A DNA stretch of 64,000 bases from Bacteroidaceae bacterium (GTDB lineage Bacteria > Bacteroidota > Bacteroidia > Bacteroidales > Bacteroidaceae): NCBI GenBank assembly GCA_017560125.1, contig JAFYOS010000027.1:34472-98471 (forward strand), read 5' to 3'. Below, in pieces: positions 26,995-35,744 of the stretch. The notes below the pieces were generated by a model. It ran no database searches. It was not told the DNA's origin and saw nothing but the letters and a program-made list of their open reading frames with translations. The position numbers and the translations under genes are program-made. Positions within the stretch are counted from its first letter, which is position 1, and every line of letters begins with the position of its first letter.

Positions 26995-27999
26995 ATGAGT
27001 GAATATACAGTACAAGATTTTAAATTCGGACAGCCTCGTTGGTGTCCCGGATGTGGCGACCACTCGTTCCTGGGTGCGTTGCACAAGGCAATGAGCGAGC
27101 TCGGAGTTGCTCCTCATCAAACAGCCGTAATCTCGGGTATCGGTTGCTCATCGCGCCTTCCCTATTATATGAATACATATGGTTTCCACACTATTCACGG
27201 TCGTGCGGCTGCCATTGCAACCGGCGTTAAGATAGCCAACCCCGAGCTGACCGTTTGGCAGGTATCGGGCGACGGCGACGGCCTTGCTATCGGCGGTAAC
27301 CATTTCATTCACGCAGTGCGTCGTAATATCGACCTCAACATGATTTTGTTGAACAACCGCATTTACGGTCTTACCAAAGGACAGTACTCGCCCACATCGG
27401 CACGTGGTTTTGTCAGCAAATCGTCGCCCTATGGCACCGTAGAGGATCCCTTCACTCCCGCAGAGCTCTGCTTCGGTGCGCGTGGACGCTTCTTCGCTCG
27501 TTGCGTGGCTACCGACATGCCTGTGGCTGTTGAGTGCCTCAAGGCGGCTGCACAGCACAAGGGTGCTGCGGTTACCGAGGTGTTGCAGAACTGTGTAATC
27601 TTCAATAACGGCACACACGACAGCGTTTACAACAAAGAGGGCCGTGCCAAAAATTCAATCCACCTTGTTCATGGCAAGCCCATGATATTCGGCGAGAACA
27701 ACGAGTATGGCCTCGTGCAGGAGGGCTTCGGGTTGAAGGTGGTGAAGATTGGCGAGAACGGAATCACCGAGAAGGATATTCTTGTTCACGATGCACACTG
27801 CGCCGACACCACATTGCACCTGAAACTGGCGTTGATGCAGGGTCCCGAATTCCCCATCGCGCTCGGTGTTATCCGCGATGTGGATGCTCCCACATACAAC
27901 GATTCAATCTACGAGCAGATAGAGGAGGTTAAGCAGATGAAGAAATATCACAATTTCACCGAGCTGCTTGCAACCAACGAAACCTGGGAGATTAAGTAA
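26995..27999 (+). CDS. korB: 2-oxoacid:ferredoxin oxidoreductase, beta subunit
   Basis: A 334-residue thiamine-pyrophosphate-binding subunit. The N-terminal WCPGCGDHS supplies Cys ligands for the single [4Fe-4S] cluster, with further Cys in SGIGCSSR. The TPP motif is VSGDGDGLAIGGNH followed by NNRIYGLTKGQYSPTS. The length is typical of the korB/porB class. It forms an operon with korA (3-base gap), ending at the hairpin at 28020. The ferredoxin encoded at 45821 is a plausible electron acceptor (inference). Confidence 0.94.
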   Translation: MSEYTVQDFKFGQPRWCPGCGDHSFLGALHKAMSELGVAPHQTAVISGIGCSSRLPYYMNTYGFHTIHGRAAAIATGVKIANPELTVWQVSGDGDGLAIGGNHFIHAVRRNIDLNMILLNNRIYGLTKGQYSPTSARGFVSKSSPYGTVEDPFTPAELCFGARGRFFARCVATDMPVAVECLKAAAQHKGAAVTEVLQNCVIFNNGTHDSVYNKEGRAKNSIHLVHGKPMIFGENNEYGLVQEGFGLKVVKIGENGITEKDILVHDAHCADTTLHLKLALMQGPEFPIALGVIRDVDAPTYNDSIYEQIEEVKQMKKYHNFTELLATNETWEIK

Positions 28000-28019
28000 C
28001 AGATAATTACAGATAGTAT

Positions 28020-28058
28020 AGAAGGTTGCTGTGCAGATTATTCTGCCGGTAACCTTCT
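28020..28058 (+). terminator. Terminator-like stem-loop after korB
   Basis: AGAAGGTT pairs with AACCTTCT, with an inner stem GCAGA/TCTGC. The following T tract (GTTGTTT) is weak. It overlaps the false GTG extension of the next gene. Confidence 0.6.
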
Positions 28059-28078
28059 GTTGTTTACAGACAATGCCT

Positions 28079-29932
28079 ATGAAAAAAATATTGATGATTT
28101 CGGCCATAGCCGCGGCGCTTTCTTCGTGCGCGGGTGGCGAGAAATATTTCGAAAAGCACGCGGTGATACCCGATAGCGCGACGGTGGAGCAGATTATGGA
28201 TATTGCCGCGCGAGTGGTGCCCACCCCCAACCAGTTGGCATGGCAGCAGATGGAGCTCACAGCCTTTCTGCACTATGGAATGAATACCTACACCAACCGC
28301 GAGTGGGGCGATGGCAGAGAGAACCCCGAGTGGTTCAATCCCACAGCCTTCGATGCCGACCAGATTGTCGCTTCCATCAAGGCGGGTGGCTTCAAACTGA
28401 TAATCCTTACATGCAAGCACCACGACGGCTTTTGCCTGTGGCCTTCGGCCTTCACCGAGCACAGCGTGAAGAGCTCACCATACAAGGGCGATGTCGTAAA
28501 GGAGATAAGCGATGCATGCAAGCGCCACGGAATAAAATTCGGCGTCTATCTGTCGCCGTGGGATAGAAATGCTCCCTGCTATGGCGATTCGCCCAAGTAT
28601 AACGAGTATTTCATAAACCAGCTGACCGAGCTGCTCACCAACTATGGCGAGGTGAGCGAGGTGTGGTTCGACGGCGCATGCGGCGAGGGCCCCAATGGCA
28701 AGGTGCAGGAGTATGACTGGAAGGCGGTAACCGAAACCATACACCGCTTGCAGCCCGATGCTGTTACGGCCATCTGTGGCGACGACATTCGCTGGGTGGG
28801 CAACGAGAGCGGCAAGGGCCGCGAATCGGAGTGGAATGTAACCCCGCTTGCCCCCAAGGTCTATCCCAATTCCGAGGCACTGCGTAGTGCGCTCAAAATA
28901 GAGGAAACAACCCGCGACCTTGGTAGCCGCGAGCTCATAAGCAAGGCCAAGGAGCTGTTCTGGTATGCATCGGAGACCGATGTATCCATCCGTCCGGGAT
29001 GGTTCTACCACGACAGCCAGAACAACCATGTGCGTTCGCTGAAAAATCTTGTTGATATATATTTCTCGTCGGTTGGTAGCAATTCGTCGCTGTTGCTCAA
29101 CGTGCCTCCCATGCCCGAGGGCAAATTGCACCCCACCGATTCGGTGCGCCTGAAGGAATTCGGCGACTATATTAAGGAAGCCTTTGCACGCGACTATGTG
29201 GTGGGTGGAACCACCGCGCAGAATATTGCCAGTGGCGCTTCGGTGACATATGCAGTGGAGCCCGGCGCCAAGGTCAACACCGTGATGATACAAGAGGATA
29301 TATCGAAGGGCCAGCGCGTGGAGTCGTTCACCGTCGAACTGCTTATAGATGGCCAGTGGATTACCGTTGGCAAGAGCACTACTGTGGGATATAAGCGCCT
29401 GCTGCGCTTCCCCGCAACGACTGCCGAGCAGGTGAGACTGACGGTCGAGGATACCCGTCGCCCTGCCGAGATATTGCGAGTGGGACTCTTCTATTGTCCC
29501 GAATTGGGTAGCGACAGCGCCGTTGCCAAGGAATATATATCATCGTCGTCGTGGCGATGTGTAGGCAGCAATGGCAAGGCCTTGTTCGACAATGATGTTC
29601 AGAGCGTGTGGGGTAGCAAGGATATGCAGCCTATGGTTGTGGATATGGGCCAGCAGATTGTAGTGGCCGGATTTACCTATGTGCCTTCCGACAAGGTGGG
29701 TGCTGCGGGTGTTGTGACGAAATATCGCATTTCGACAAGCCTCGATGGCGAGTCGTGGGCACAGCAGGGCGGCGACCGCGAATTCGAAAATGTGGTGAAC
29801 AACCCCATTGCACAAAATATCCGCTTCGATGCTCCTGTGAAGGCTCGATATTTCAGATTTGAACCGTTGGAGAGCAATGCGAGCGATGCTCAATTCTATA
29901 CGGTAGCCGAGTTCGGTGCATTGCTTAAATAA
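28079..29932 (+). CDS. GH29 alpha-L-fucosidase lipoprotein with C-terminal F5/8-type domain
   Basis: A 617-residue protein with a lipoprotein signal (MKKILMISAIAAALSSC; Cys17). The GH29 barrel covers about 30-360: MNTYTNREWGDG, LTCKHHDGFCLWPS, and WFDGACGEG with the nucleophile at about Asp198. The C-terminal part (about 480-617) is a discoidin/F5-8 type C (CBM32-like) domain with the conserved VWGSKDMQP and final RYFRFEPLE. It would release alpha-linked fucose from host or dietary glycans at the periplasmic or outer-membrane surface. An ATG two codons earlier (28073) is possible; the GTG at 28031 is rejected because it lies inside a hairpin. A single-gene unit. Confidence 0.9.
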   Translation: MKKILMISAIAAALSSCAGGEKYFEKHAVIPDSATVEQIMDIAARVVPTPNQLAWQQMELTAFLHYGMNTYTNREWGDGRENPEWFNPTAFDADQIVASIKAGGFKLIILTCKHHDGFCLWPSAFTEHSVKSSPYKGDVVKEISDACKRHGIKFGVYLSPWDRNAPCYGDSPKYNEYFINQLTELLTNYGEVSEVWFDGACGEGPNGKVQEYDWKAVTETIHRLQPDAVTAICGDDIRWVGNESGKGRESEWNVTPLAPKVYPNSEALRSALKIEETTRDLGSRELISKAKELFWYASETDVSIRPGWFYHDSQNNHVRSLKNLVDIYFSSVGSNSSLLLNVPPMPEGKLHPTDSVRLKEFGDYIKEAFARDYVVGGTTAQNIASGASVTYAVEPGAKVNTVMIQEDISKGQRVESFTVELLIDGQWITVGKSTTVGYKRLLRFPATTAEQVRLTVEDTRRPAEILRVGLFYCPELGSDSAVAKEYISSSSWRCVGSNGKALFDNDVQSVWGSKDMQPMVVDMGQQIVVAGFTYVPSDKVGAAGVVTKYRISTSLDGESWAQQGGDREFENVVNNPIAQNIRFDAPVKARYFRFEPLESNASDAQFYTVAEFGALLK

Positions 29933-29953
29933 ATGCTTGCCAATCATTAGCAT

Positions 29954-30000
29954 AAAACATCAGCCCGACATCTGTTTTGATGTCGGGCTGATGTTTTTTA
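29954..30000. terminator. Bidirectional terminator between the fucosidase and yidD
   Basis: A perfect 19-base-pair stem (29954-29972 with 29979-29997), flanked by A on the left and T on the right, so it can end transcription on both strands. It sits between converging genes. Confidence 0.93.
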
Positions 30001-30222
30001 TTAGGGAACGGGGTCATATCCCGAGCCGCCCCACGGATGGCAACGCAGTATGCGGCGTATGGCAAGGTAGAGCCCTTTTATTGCTCCGTGCTTGCGCAGT
30101 GCCTCTATGGCATATTGCGAGCAGGTGGGTGTGAAGCGACACGACGGGGGGGTCATGGGTGATATGCACCGTTGATAAAATCTTATGGGGAGTATGAGCA
30201 ATTCGGCAAAAATTTTTTTCAT
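30001..30222 (-). CDS. yidD: Membrane protein insertion efficiency factor YidD
   Basis: A 73-residue protein with the family pattern [20 protein letters not shown], then [16 protein letters not shown] and [17 protein letters not shown] at the C terminus. YidD is a small amphipathic protein that assists YidC-dependent insertion. It overlaps the end of rnpA by 4 bases, the common rnpA-yidD coupling; rpmH and yidC are not in this window. Confidence 0.96.
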   Translation of the reverse strand: MKKIFAELLILPIRFYQRCISPMTPPSCRFTPTCSQYAIEALRKHGAIKGLYLAIRRILRCHPWGGSGYDPVP

Positions 30223-30617
30223 CGCTTGCTCTCTTTTTCTATTATTGCACGCAGCAGTTTTTTCATTCGTACCTGCAGGTGTGTGAACGGGTGGTGCTGC
30301 CTGTCGAGATAAAGTATGGCAACGGCCATGTGGCGACCGCTCTGCTGAAGCTCCTCTATGAAGGGGTGCTTGTTCAGACGATAGGCCTCGCGCAGACGGC
30401 GTTTCACCAGGTTGCGGTCGACTGCGTGCTTGAAGCGCTTTTTCGATACGGCTATAAGTATGGATGCGGCCGGCGCCTTCTCTTCGGGCTCTATATCGAG
30501 GAAAACGGCACGCAGGGGGTATGCTGCAACGGAGTCGCCCTCGGCATACAGCTTTTCAATGACCGATTTGCTGCACAGGTGCTCCTCTTTACCGAATCTG
30601 TTGTTTCCGCTTTCCAT
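30219..30617 (-). CDS. rnpA: Ribonuclease P protein component
   Basis: A 132-residue basic protein. The RNase P signature is visible as [24 protein letters not shown] (about residues 57-80, RNR-like motif). It starts [14 protein letters not shown], as in other Bacteroidota. It binds RNase P RNA and helps process tRNA 5' ends. The hairpin at 30637-30667 lies just upstream, so rnpA may be partly insulated from the hemD operon. rpmH, its usual neighbour, is absent. Confidence 0.94.
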   Translation of the reverse strand: MESGNNRFGKEEHLCSKSVIEKLYAEGDSVAAYPLRAVFLDIEPEEKAPAASILIAVSKKRFKHAVDRNLVKRRLREAYRLNKHPFIEELQQSGRHMAVAILYLDRQHHPFTHLQVRMKKLLRAIIEKESKR

Positions 30618-30636
30618 CTGGTTGTCTTAAATAAGA

Positions 30637-30667
30637 AGCTACCCTATTAGCATTTAACAGGGTAGCT
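30637..30667 (-). terminator. Hairpin between hemD and rnpA
   Basis: AGCTACCCT and AGGGTAGCT form a 9-base-pair stem. On the minus strand it lies 19 bases after the hemD stop and is followed by a T-containing tract. It may attenuate read-through into rnpA. Confidence 0.65.
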
Positions 30668-30685
30668 ACGTGTATTGTTGTGTTG

Positions 30686-31429
30686 TTACTTTTTGTTTTT
30701 TGTGAGGTACTGATCCAATGCTGCGGGCATCGAAGTAGCCTCTACGGTAGGTGCCTCGAGGTCGAGACGAAGGCCAGCCTCGCGAATAGCGTCTGCTGTC
30801 ACGTTTCCGAAGCATGCAATCTGCTTATCGCCCTGCTCGAAATTGGGGACGTTCTTGAACAACGACTCAATTCCGTGGGGGCTGAAGAAAATGAGCATGT
30901 CGTGCGAGTTGATGAACTCGGCATCAATCTCGTTGCTCACTGTACGATACATTTCGGCCTCTGAATGGGCGATGCCGTTTGCATCGAATATCTTGCACAA
31001 CTCCTCGTTGTTGATATTGGACATAGGTGTGAAGTAACGCTCGTTCTTGTGCTTTGCAAAGAGAGGCGCAAGGTCTTTTATGTGGCCATTGCCGTAGAAT
31101 ACCTTTCTTTTGCGATACTGCACATACTTTTGAATGTAGAGCGAAATTGTCTCTGAAAGACAGAAGTATTTCATGTCATCGGGGATTGTTACGCGCAAGT
31201 CTTTACAAAGTGTAAAGAAATAGTCGATTGCGTGACGTGACAGGAATACTATTGCTGTATGTCCGGGGATTGATACTTTCTGCTGTCTGAATTCTTTCGC
31301 TGTGAGTCCCTCTACCTTTATGAATGATCGGAATTCTATCTGCACCTTGTGCTTTTCCGCAATATCGAAGTAGGGCGACTTTTCTGTAGTCGGTTTCGGT
31401 TGTGAAACCAAAATCTTACTTACCTTCAA
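30686..31429 (-). CDS. hemD: Uroporphyrinogen-III synthase (HemD family)
   Basis: A 247-residue protein starting MKVSKILVSQPKP. It matches the divergent Bacteroidota HemD: two alternating Rossmann-like lobes with SRHAIDYFF near residue 65 and FFSPHGIESLF near residue 180, the positions that shape the active-site cleft. It would cyclise hydroxymethylbilane to uroporphyrinogen III. It follows the DUF4271 gene by 4 bases, the conserved neighbour in this order. No other hem gene is in the window. Confidence 0.87.
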   Translation of the reverse strand: MKVSKILVSQPKPTTEKSPYFDIAEKHKVQIEFRSFIKVEGLTAKEFRQQKVSIPGHTAIVFLSRHAIDYFFTLCKDLRVTIPDDMKYFCLSETISLYIQKYVQYRKRKVFYGNGHIKDLAPLFAKHKNERYFTPMSNINNEELCKIFDANGIAHSEAEMYRTVSNEIDAEFINSHDMLIFFSPHGIESLFKNVPNFEQGDKQIACFGNVTADAIREAGLRLDLEAPTVEATSMPAALDQYLTKNKK

Positions 31430-31433
31430 TGTC

Positions 31434-32129
31434 TTAACAATTTATCGTTATCAATATATTCAGTTCGTGGATGGCTTTTACCGATACGGCAATCGGTAAA
31501 ATTTCGAGCGTGCAAAGGTACAAAATAATATCTAAAAATCTGTCATTTTGTCGGAAAATGATTTTTTTGCACCCTGTTATTAACATAATTAAACATATGA
31601 AGGCTGTGGTAGCTATGTATCCTATGAATATGGAGCGCGGAATGTGTGGAGTGGTGAGCGTTGCAGTGACCAATGGTAGCTGTAACAGCCCGAATATCTG
31701 TATTGTAAAGAAATATAACTCGTCCCACTCCTTGGCCTGTTGGTTGCTGAACAGTATGCGGTTTACCGAGGTGTAGATTATGTGCTTTACGATGATGAAG
31801 AGTGTTGCGGCTGCTATGTATGCACACGAATATATGTGCGGGCTGTCGATGTGCGACGTGCCCTTTTCGTACATCATTGCTGCGAAGGCGATGATGGATG
31901 TGAATATCACCGCCTGGGCATATAGGATGATGTTGCAGAAGCGGTTTATGTGTGTCTGGCTGTTGTAGGGCTTGGAATTGCCTGTGTGGTAGAAGAGATT
32001 TTTCAGGCGCTGCATGATGCTTCCGCCGTTGAGTACAAAGACATATGCAATGCCCAGTGCCGCAAGCAGAAACAGCGACACCAACAGGTTGTCGTTGCCA
32101 AAGAAATATGGAATTTCGCTACCCGTCAT
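31434..32129 (-). CDS. DUF4271 integral membrane protein
   Basis: A 231-residue protein with about six hydrophobic segments (for example LLVSLFLLAALGIAYVFVL and IFIGYIATTAFICLIML). It belongs to DUF4271, a Bacteroidota membrane family of unknown function typically found beside hemD, as here. The start at 32129 overlaps the TGA of the LOG gene in an ATGA, implying coupled translation. Longer in-frame extensions (up to 32489) run antisense-like through the LOG gene and lack protein character, so they are rejected. Confidence 0.85.
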   Translation of the reverse strand: MTGSEIPYFFGNDNLLVSLFLLAALGIAYVFVLNGGSIMQRLKNLFYHTGNSKPYNSQTHINRFCNIILYAQAVIFTSIIAFAAMMYEKGTSHIDSPHIYSCAYIAAATLFIIVKHIIYTSVNRILFSNQQAKEWDELYFFTIQIFGLLQLPLVTATLTTPHIPRSIFIGYIATTAFICLIMLITGCKKIIFRQNDRFLDIILYLCTLEILPIAVSVKAIHELNILITINC

Positions 32130-32707
32130 AGTGCTGCATATTTTCTTATCGACGCATCCCATACGGGGGTGTTCTCTATTATCTCGAGAGCCTCCTCGGG
32201 GGTGGATGCCACGCTCCAGATGTTGCCATGTATTTCTCCCATGAAGTGGTCGTCGATGGCGCGCTCCAACTGGGCTATCAGTGCGTCGTAGTAGCCTTTT
32301 GTATTCAATATGACGATGGGGTTCAGGTAGAGGCCAAGCTGTTTCCATGTGATGGCCTCGAGAAGCTCTTCCATGGTGCCGCATCCGCCCGGAAGCGCTA
32401 TCACAGCGTCGGACATTTCGGCCATCAGCTTCTTGCGCTGGTGCATGTCGGCGGTGATGTGCAACTCGGTGAGCCCGGTGTGTTGCCATCCGGCCTCTAT
32501 CATGAATTTGGGTATTACTCCTATTGCGTTGCCCCCGGCCTCGAGTGCGCCGTCCTCGACAGCACGCATGAGTCCTTGGCAGCCACCGCCGGTTATGAGT
32601 GTGCGACCGCTGCTTGCAATTAACGAGCCGAGCCGAGTGGCTGTCTCCATGTAGAGACTATCCACTCGGCTGCTCGATGCGCAATATACACAGATTGTCT
32701 TTGCCAT
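32126..32707 (-). CDS. LOG-family Rossmann-fold nucleotide phosphoribohydrolase
   Basis: A 193-residue protein starting MAKTICVYCASSSRVD. The LOG signature PGGCGTMEELLEAITW is at about residue 95-110 and the conserved GGGCQGLMRAVEDGAL at about 40. Family members cleave the N-glycosidic bond of nucleoside 5'-monophosphates (cytokinin-activating in plants); the old name 'lysine decarboxylase' is a mis-annotation. It begins 16 bases after ahcY and overlaps the DUF4271 gene by 4 bases. A nucleotide-salvage role is inferred. Confidence 0.9.
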   Translation of the reverse strand: MAKTICVYCASSSRVDSLYMETATRLGSLIASSGRTLITGGGCQGLMRAVEDGALEAGGNAIGVIPKFMIEAGWQHTGLTELHITADMHQRKKLMAEMSDAVIALPGGCGTMEELLEAITWKQLGLYLNPIVILNTKGYYDALIAQLERAIDDHFMGEIHGNIWSVASTPEEALEIIENTPVWDASIRKYAAL

Positions 32708-32723
32708 TTTCTGCAATCTGCTG

Positions 32724-34145
32724 TTAGTAACGGTAAATGTCCGATTTGTAGGGGCCGTCGATGTCCACACCAATGTAAGCTGCCTGTTTGGGAGTGAGCT
32801 TGGTGAGGTGTACGTTCAGACGACCAAGGTGCAGGCGTGCAACCTCCTCGTCAAGGTGCTTGGGCAAGCAATATACGCCTACCTCGTATTTCTTGGTGAA
32901 GAGCTCTATCTGTGCCAATGTCTGGTTGGTGAACGAGTTACTCATGACGAACGATGAGTGACCTGTTGCACAGCCAAGGTTCACTAGGCGACCGTCGGCG
33001 AGCAGAATGATGCTGTGGCCGTCGGGGAAATAGTAGCGGTCAACCTGGGGCTTGATGTTTACGCAACGTATGCCCTCGTATTTCTTCAATGCATCCACCT
33101 GTATCTCGTTGTCGAAGTGGCCGATGTTACATACGATAGCCTGGTCGGGCATCTGCTCCATGTGGTCGATGCGTACGATATCGACGTTACCTGTGGTGGT
33201 AACAAAGATATTTGCAATTTTGCAAGCCTCCTCCATTGTTACAACCTCGAAGCCCTCCATTGCTGCCTGAAGTGCGCAGATGGGGTCGATCTCGGTTACA
33301 AGTACGCGGGCGCCGAATGAGCGCATGCTGTGGGCGCAGCCCTTACCTACATCGCCGTAGCCGGCTACTACAACCACCTTGCCTGCAATCATTACGTCTG
33401 TTGCACGCTTGATGCCGTCGGCGAGTGACTCGCGGCAGCCGTACAGGTTGTCGAATTTGCTCTTTGTTACCGAGTCGTTTACGTTGAATGCGGGGAAGAG
33501 AAGTTCCTTGTTCTCCATCATCTGATACAGACGGTGTACACCGGTTGTTGTCTCCTCTGAAACGCCCTGCACATCCTTGGCTACTCTGTGCCACATGCCG
33601 TTGTCGTGAGCAAGTACCTCGGCGAGCAGTTTCTTCAGTTCAACCTCGTCCTCGGCTGCACCCTCGTAGTTGAGAATAGATGTGTCGCCGTTCTCGGCTG
33701 CGTAGCCCAGGTGTATCATCAGTGTGGCGTCGCCACCGTCATCGACAATCATGTTGGGGCCAAGGCCGTTACCGAAGTTCATAGCCTGCAATGTGCACCA
33801 CCAGTAGTCGGCGAGTGTCTCGCCCTTCCATGCAAAGACGGGGATGCCTGCTGCTGCAATGGCTGCTGCCGCGTGGTCCTGTGTAGAGTAGATGTTGCAC
33901 GATACCCAACGTATCTCCGCGCCAAGCTCGGCGAGGGTTTCGATGAGCACGGCTGTCTGTATGGTCATGTGAAGTGAGCCCATGATGCGTGCTCCCTTCA
34001 AGGGTTTCTCCTTGCCATATTTCTCGCGAAGTGCCATAAGACCGGGCATTTCGTGCTGTGCCATCTCTATCTCTTTGCGACCGAAATCGGCGAGGCTCAT
34101 GTCGGCGATTTTATAAGGCGCTGATGTAAAAAGTTCTCTTGTCAT
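32724..34145 (-). CDS. ahcY: Adenosylhomocysteinase (S-adenosylhomocysteine hydrolase)
   Basis: A 473-residue NAD-dependent enzyme that splits S-adenosylhomocysteine into homocysteine and adenosine. Signatures include [30 protein letters not shown], the NAD loop [12 protein letters not shown] and the C-terminal [10 protein letters not shown]. The length and the roughly 40-residue insertion near residue 150-190 are standard for bacterial enzymes. It supplies homocysteine for methionine synthesis, the same pool as the sulfhydrylase at 11987. It heads the ahcY-LOG-DUF4271-hemD run. Confidence 0.97.
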   Translation of the reverse strand: MTRELFTSAPYKIADMSLADFGRKEIEMAQHEMPGLMALREKYGKEKPLKGARIMGSLHMTIQTAVLIETLAELGAEIRWVSCNIYSTQDHAAAAIAAAGIPVFAWKGETLADYWWCTLQAMNFGNGLGPNMIVDDGGDATLMIHLGYAAENGDTSILNYEGAAEDEVELKKLLAEVLAHDNGMWHRVAKDVQGVSEETTTGVHRLYQMMENKELLFPAFNVNDSVTKSKFDNLYGCRESLADGIKRATDVMIAGKVVVVAGYGDVGKGCAHSMRSFGARVLVTEIDPICALQAAMEGFEVVTMEEACKIANIFVTTTGNVDIVRIDHMEQMPDQAIVCNIGHFDNEIQVDALKKYEGIRCVNIKPQVDRYYFPDGHSIILLADGRLVNLGCATGHSSFVMSNSFTNQTLAQIELFTKKYEVGVYCLPKHLDEEVARLHLGRLNVHLTKLTPKQAAYIGVDIDGPYKSDIYRY

Positions 34146-34199
34146 TGTATTATTTTTGTTATTTAATTATTGTCGTATCTCTGTTGTGGGGTGGTTGTG

Positions 34200-35738
34200 T
34201 TAATTACCCCAGTTTTCGCGGTCGAGGTTGCGGTAGCCTATCGCCTCGGCTATGTGGTGCCCCTTGATATCCTTGCTGTTGTCGAGGTCGGCAATGGTGC
34301 GTGCCACCTTCACTATGCGGTCGTAGGCGCGTGCCGACAGGTTGAAGCGGTTCATGGCTGTGCGGAGCATGGCGCGGCAGGTGTCGTCTATCACGGCGTA
34401 GCGGTTCAGCATTTTGGGCGTCATCTGTGCATTGCAGTATATGCCCTCCTCCTCTTTGAAGCGCTCCTCCTGTATTTTTCGTGCGGCTATCACGCGGGCA
34501 CGTATTGCGGCGCTCGATTCGCCCTCGCGCGCGTCGGATATCTTCTCGAACGGCACGGGAACTATCTCTATCTGCAGGTCGATGCGGTCGAGCAGAGGCC
34601 CTGATATCTTGTTAAGGTATCTTTGAACCTGCGCGGGTGTGCAGACGCATGCTTTGGTGGGGTGGTTGTAGTATCCGCACGGGCAGGGGTTCATCGATGC
34701 CACGAACATCACTCCTGCGGGGTAGTCCACCTTGTAGTTGGCGCGTGCTACGCATATTTTTCTGTCCTCGAGCGGCTGGCGCATCACTTCGAGTACGTCG
34801 CGCGAGAATTCGGGCAGCTCGTCGAGGAAGAGCACGCCGTTGTGGGCCAGTGATATTTCGCCCGGGCGCGGGTTGGCTCCTCCACCGCACAGCGCCACCG
34901 ACGATATGGTGTGGTGGGGGCTGCGGAACGGGCGCTGTGTTATCAGCGATGTGCCGTTGGGCATTGTGCCGCTTACGGAATGTATCTTTGTGGTTTCGAG
35001 GCTCTCTTGCAGGGTGAGCGGCGGCAGAATGGATGGCAATCGCTTGGCCATCATCGATTTTCCGCTGCCCGGAGGGCCTATCATTATCAGGTTGTGTCCG
35101 CCGGCGGCTGCCACTTCGAAGGCGCGTTTCACGCTCTCCTGTCCGCGTACTTCCGAGAAATCGAATTCGAAATTGCTCTGTCGCGAATAGAATTCCTGCT
35201 CTATATCCATGCCGAAGGGTTGCAACGGCTCTTCGCCGTTCAGGTGGCGGATGACCTGCATTAGGTTGTCCACGGCATATACCTTTATGTTGCCCACTGC
35301 TGCGGCTTCGGCAGCGTTGCCCGTGGGCAGTATGATGCCTTCGTAGCCCAGCTCGGCTGCTTTCAGGGCTATAGGCAGTGCTCCTTTTATGGGAACAAGC
35401 CCGCCGTCGAGACCAAGCTCGCCCATTATCATATATTTTTCAAGGTGCTCGGACGAAATGGTGCCGTCGGCTGCCATTATGCCTATGGCTATCGGCAGGT
35501 CGTAGGCCGAGCCCTCTTTGCGTATGTCGGCGGGTGCCATGTTTACCACAATCTGTTTGCCGGGCAGCTTCAATCCATTGAATTCAAGCGCCGATCTTAT
35601 TCGCTCGTGGCTCTCTTTGACGGCATTGTCGGGCAGTCCCACAAGGAAAAATTTTATTCCTCGCAGGGTGTTCACCTCTATGGTCACCTGTATGGCGTTT
35701 ATACCTTGGAGGGCTGCTGCATATACCTTTACTAACAT
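34200..35738 (-). CDS. comM: YifB/ComM family Mg-chelatase-like AAA ATPase
   Basis: A 512-residue ATPase starting MLVKVYAAALQGINAIQVTIE. The N-terminal ChlI-like domain covers about 20-140, and the AAA+ core carries Walker A GPPGSGKSMMAKRLPS (about 218) and a Walker B-type VLFLDELPEF. The C-terminal domain includes SARAYDRIVKVARTIADL. ComM is a hexameric helicase aiding branch migration in natural transformation; the role in Bacteroidota is untested. Six bases separate it from the upstream thioredoxin-like gene. Confidence 0.94.
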   Translation of the reverse strand: MLVKVYAAALQGINAIQVTIEVNTLRGIKFFLVGLPDNAVKESHERIRSALEFNGLKLPGKQIVVNMAPADIRKEGSAYDLPIAIGIMAADGTISSEHLEKYMIMGELGLDGGLVPIKGALPIALKAAELGYEGIILPTGNAAEAAAVGNIKVYAVDNLMQVIRHLNGEEPLQPFGMDIEQEFYSRQSNFEFDFSEVRGQESVKRAFEVAAAGGHNLIMIGPPGSGKSMMAKRLPSILPPLTLQESLETTKIHSVSGTMPNGTSLITQRPFRSPHHTISSVALCGGGANPRPGEISLAHNGVLFLDELPEFSRDVLEVMRQPLEDRKICVARANYKVDYPAGVMFVASMNPCPCGYYNHPTKACVCTPAQVQRYLNKISGPLLDRIDLQIEIVPVPFEKISDAREGESSAAIRARVIAARKIQEERFKEEEGIYCNAQMTPKMLNRYAVIDDTCRAMLRTAMNRFNLSARAYDRIVKVARTIADLDNSKDIKGHHIAEAIGYRNLDRENWGN

Positions 35739-35744
35739 GGCGGG

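Noticed and set aside
25567-27120. A 517-codon open frame antisense to korA
   Set aside because: It mirrors the codon pattern of the real gene; its translation is Cys/His-rich and shows no domain. Similar antisense frames over purA (60018-61187) and GH27 (39375-40463) were dropped for the same reason.
32130-32489. N-terminal extension of the DUF4271 protein
   Set aside because: It overlaps the LOG gene in another frame and reads as Arg/His-rich noise; the ATGA overlap at 32126-32129 gives the natural start.
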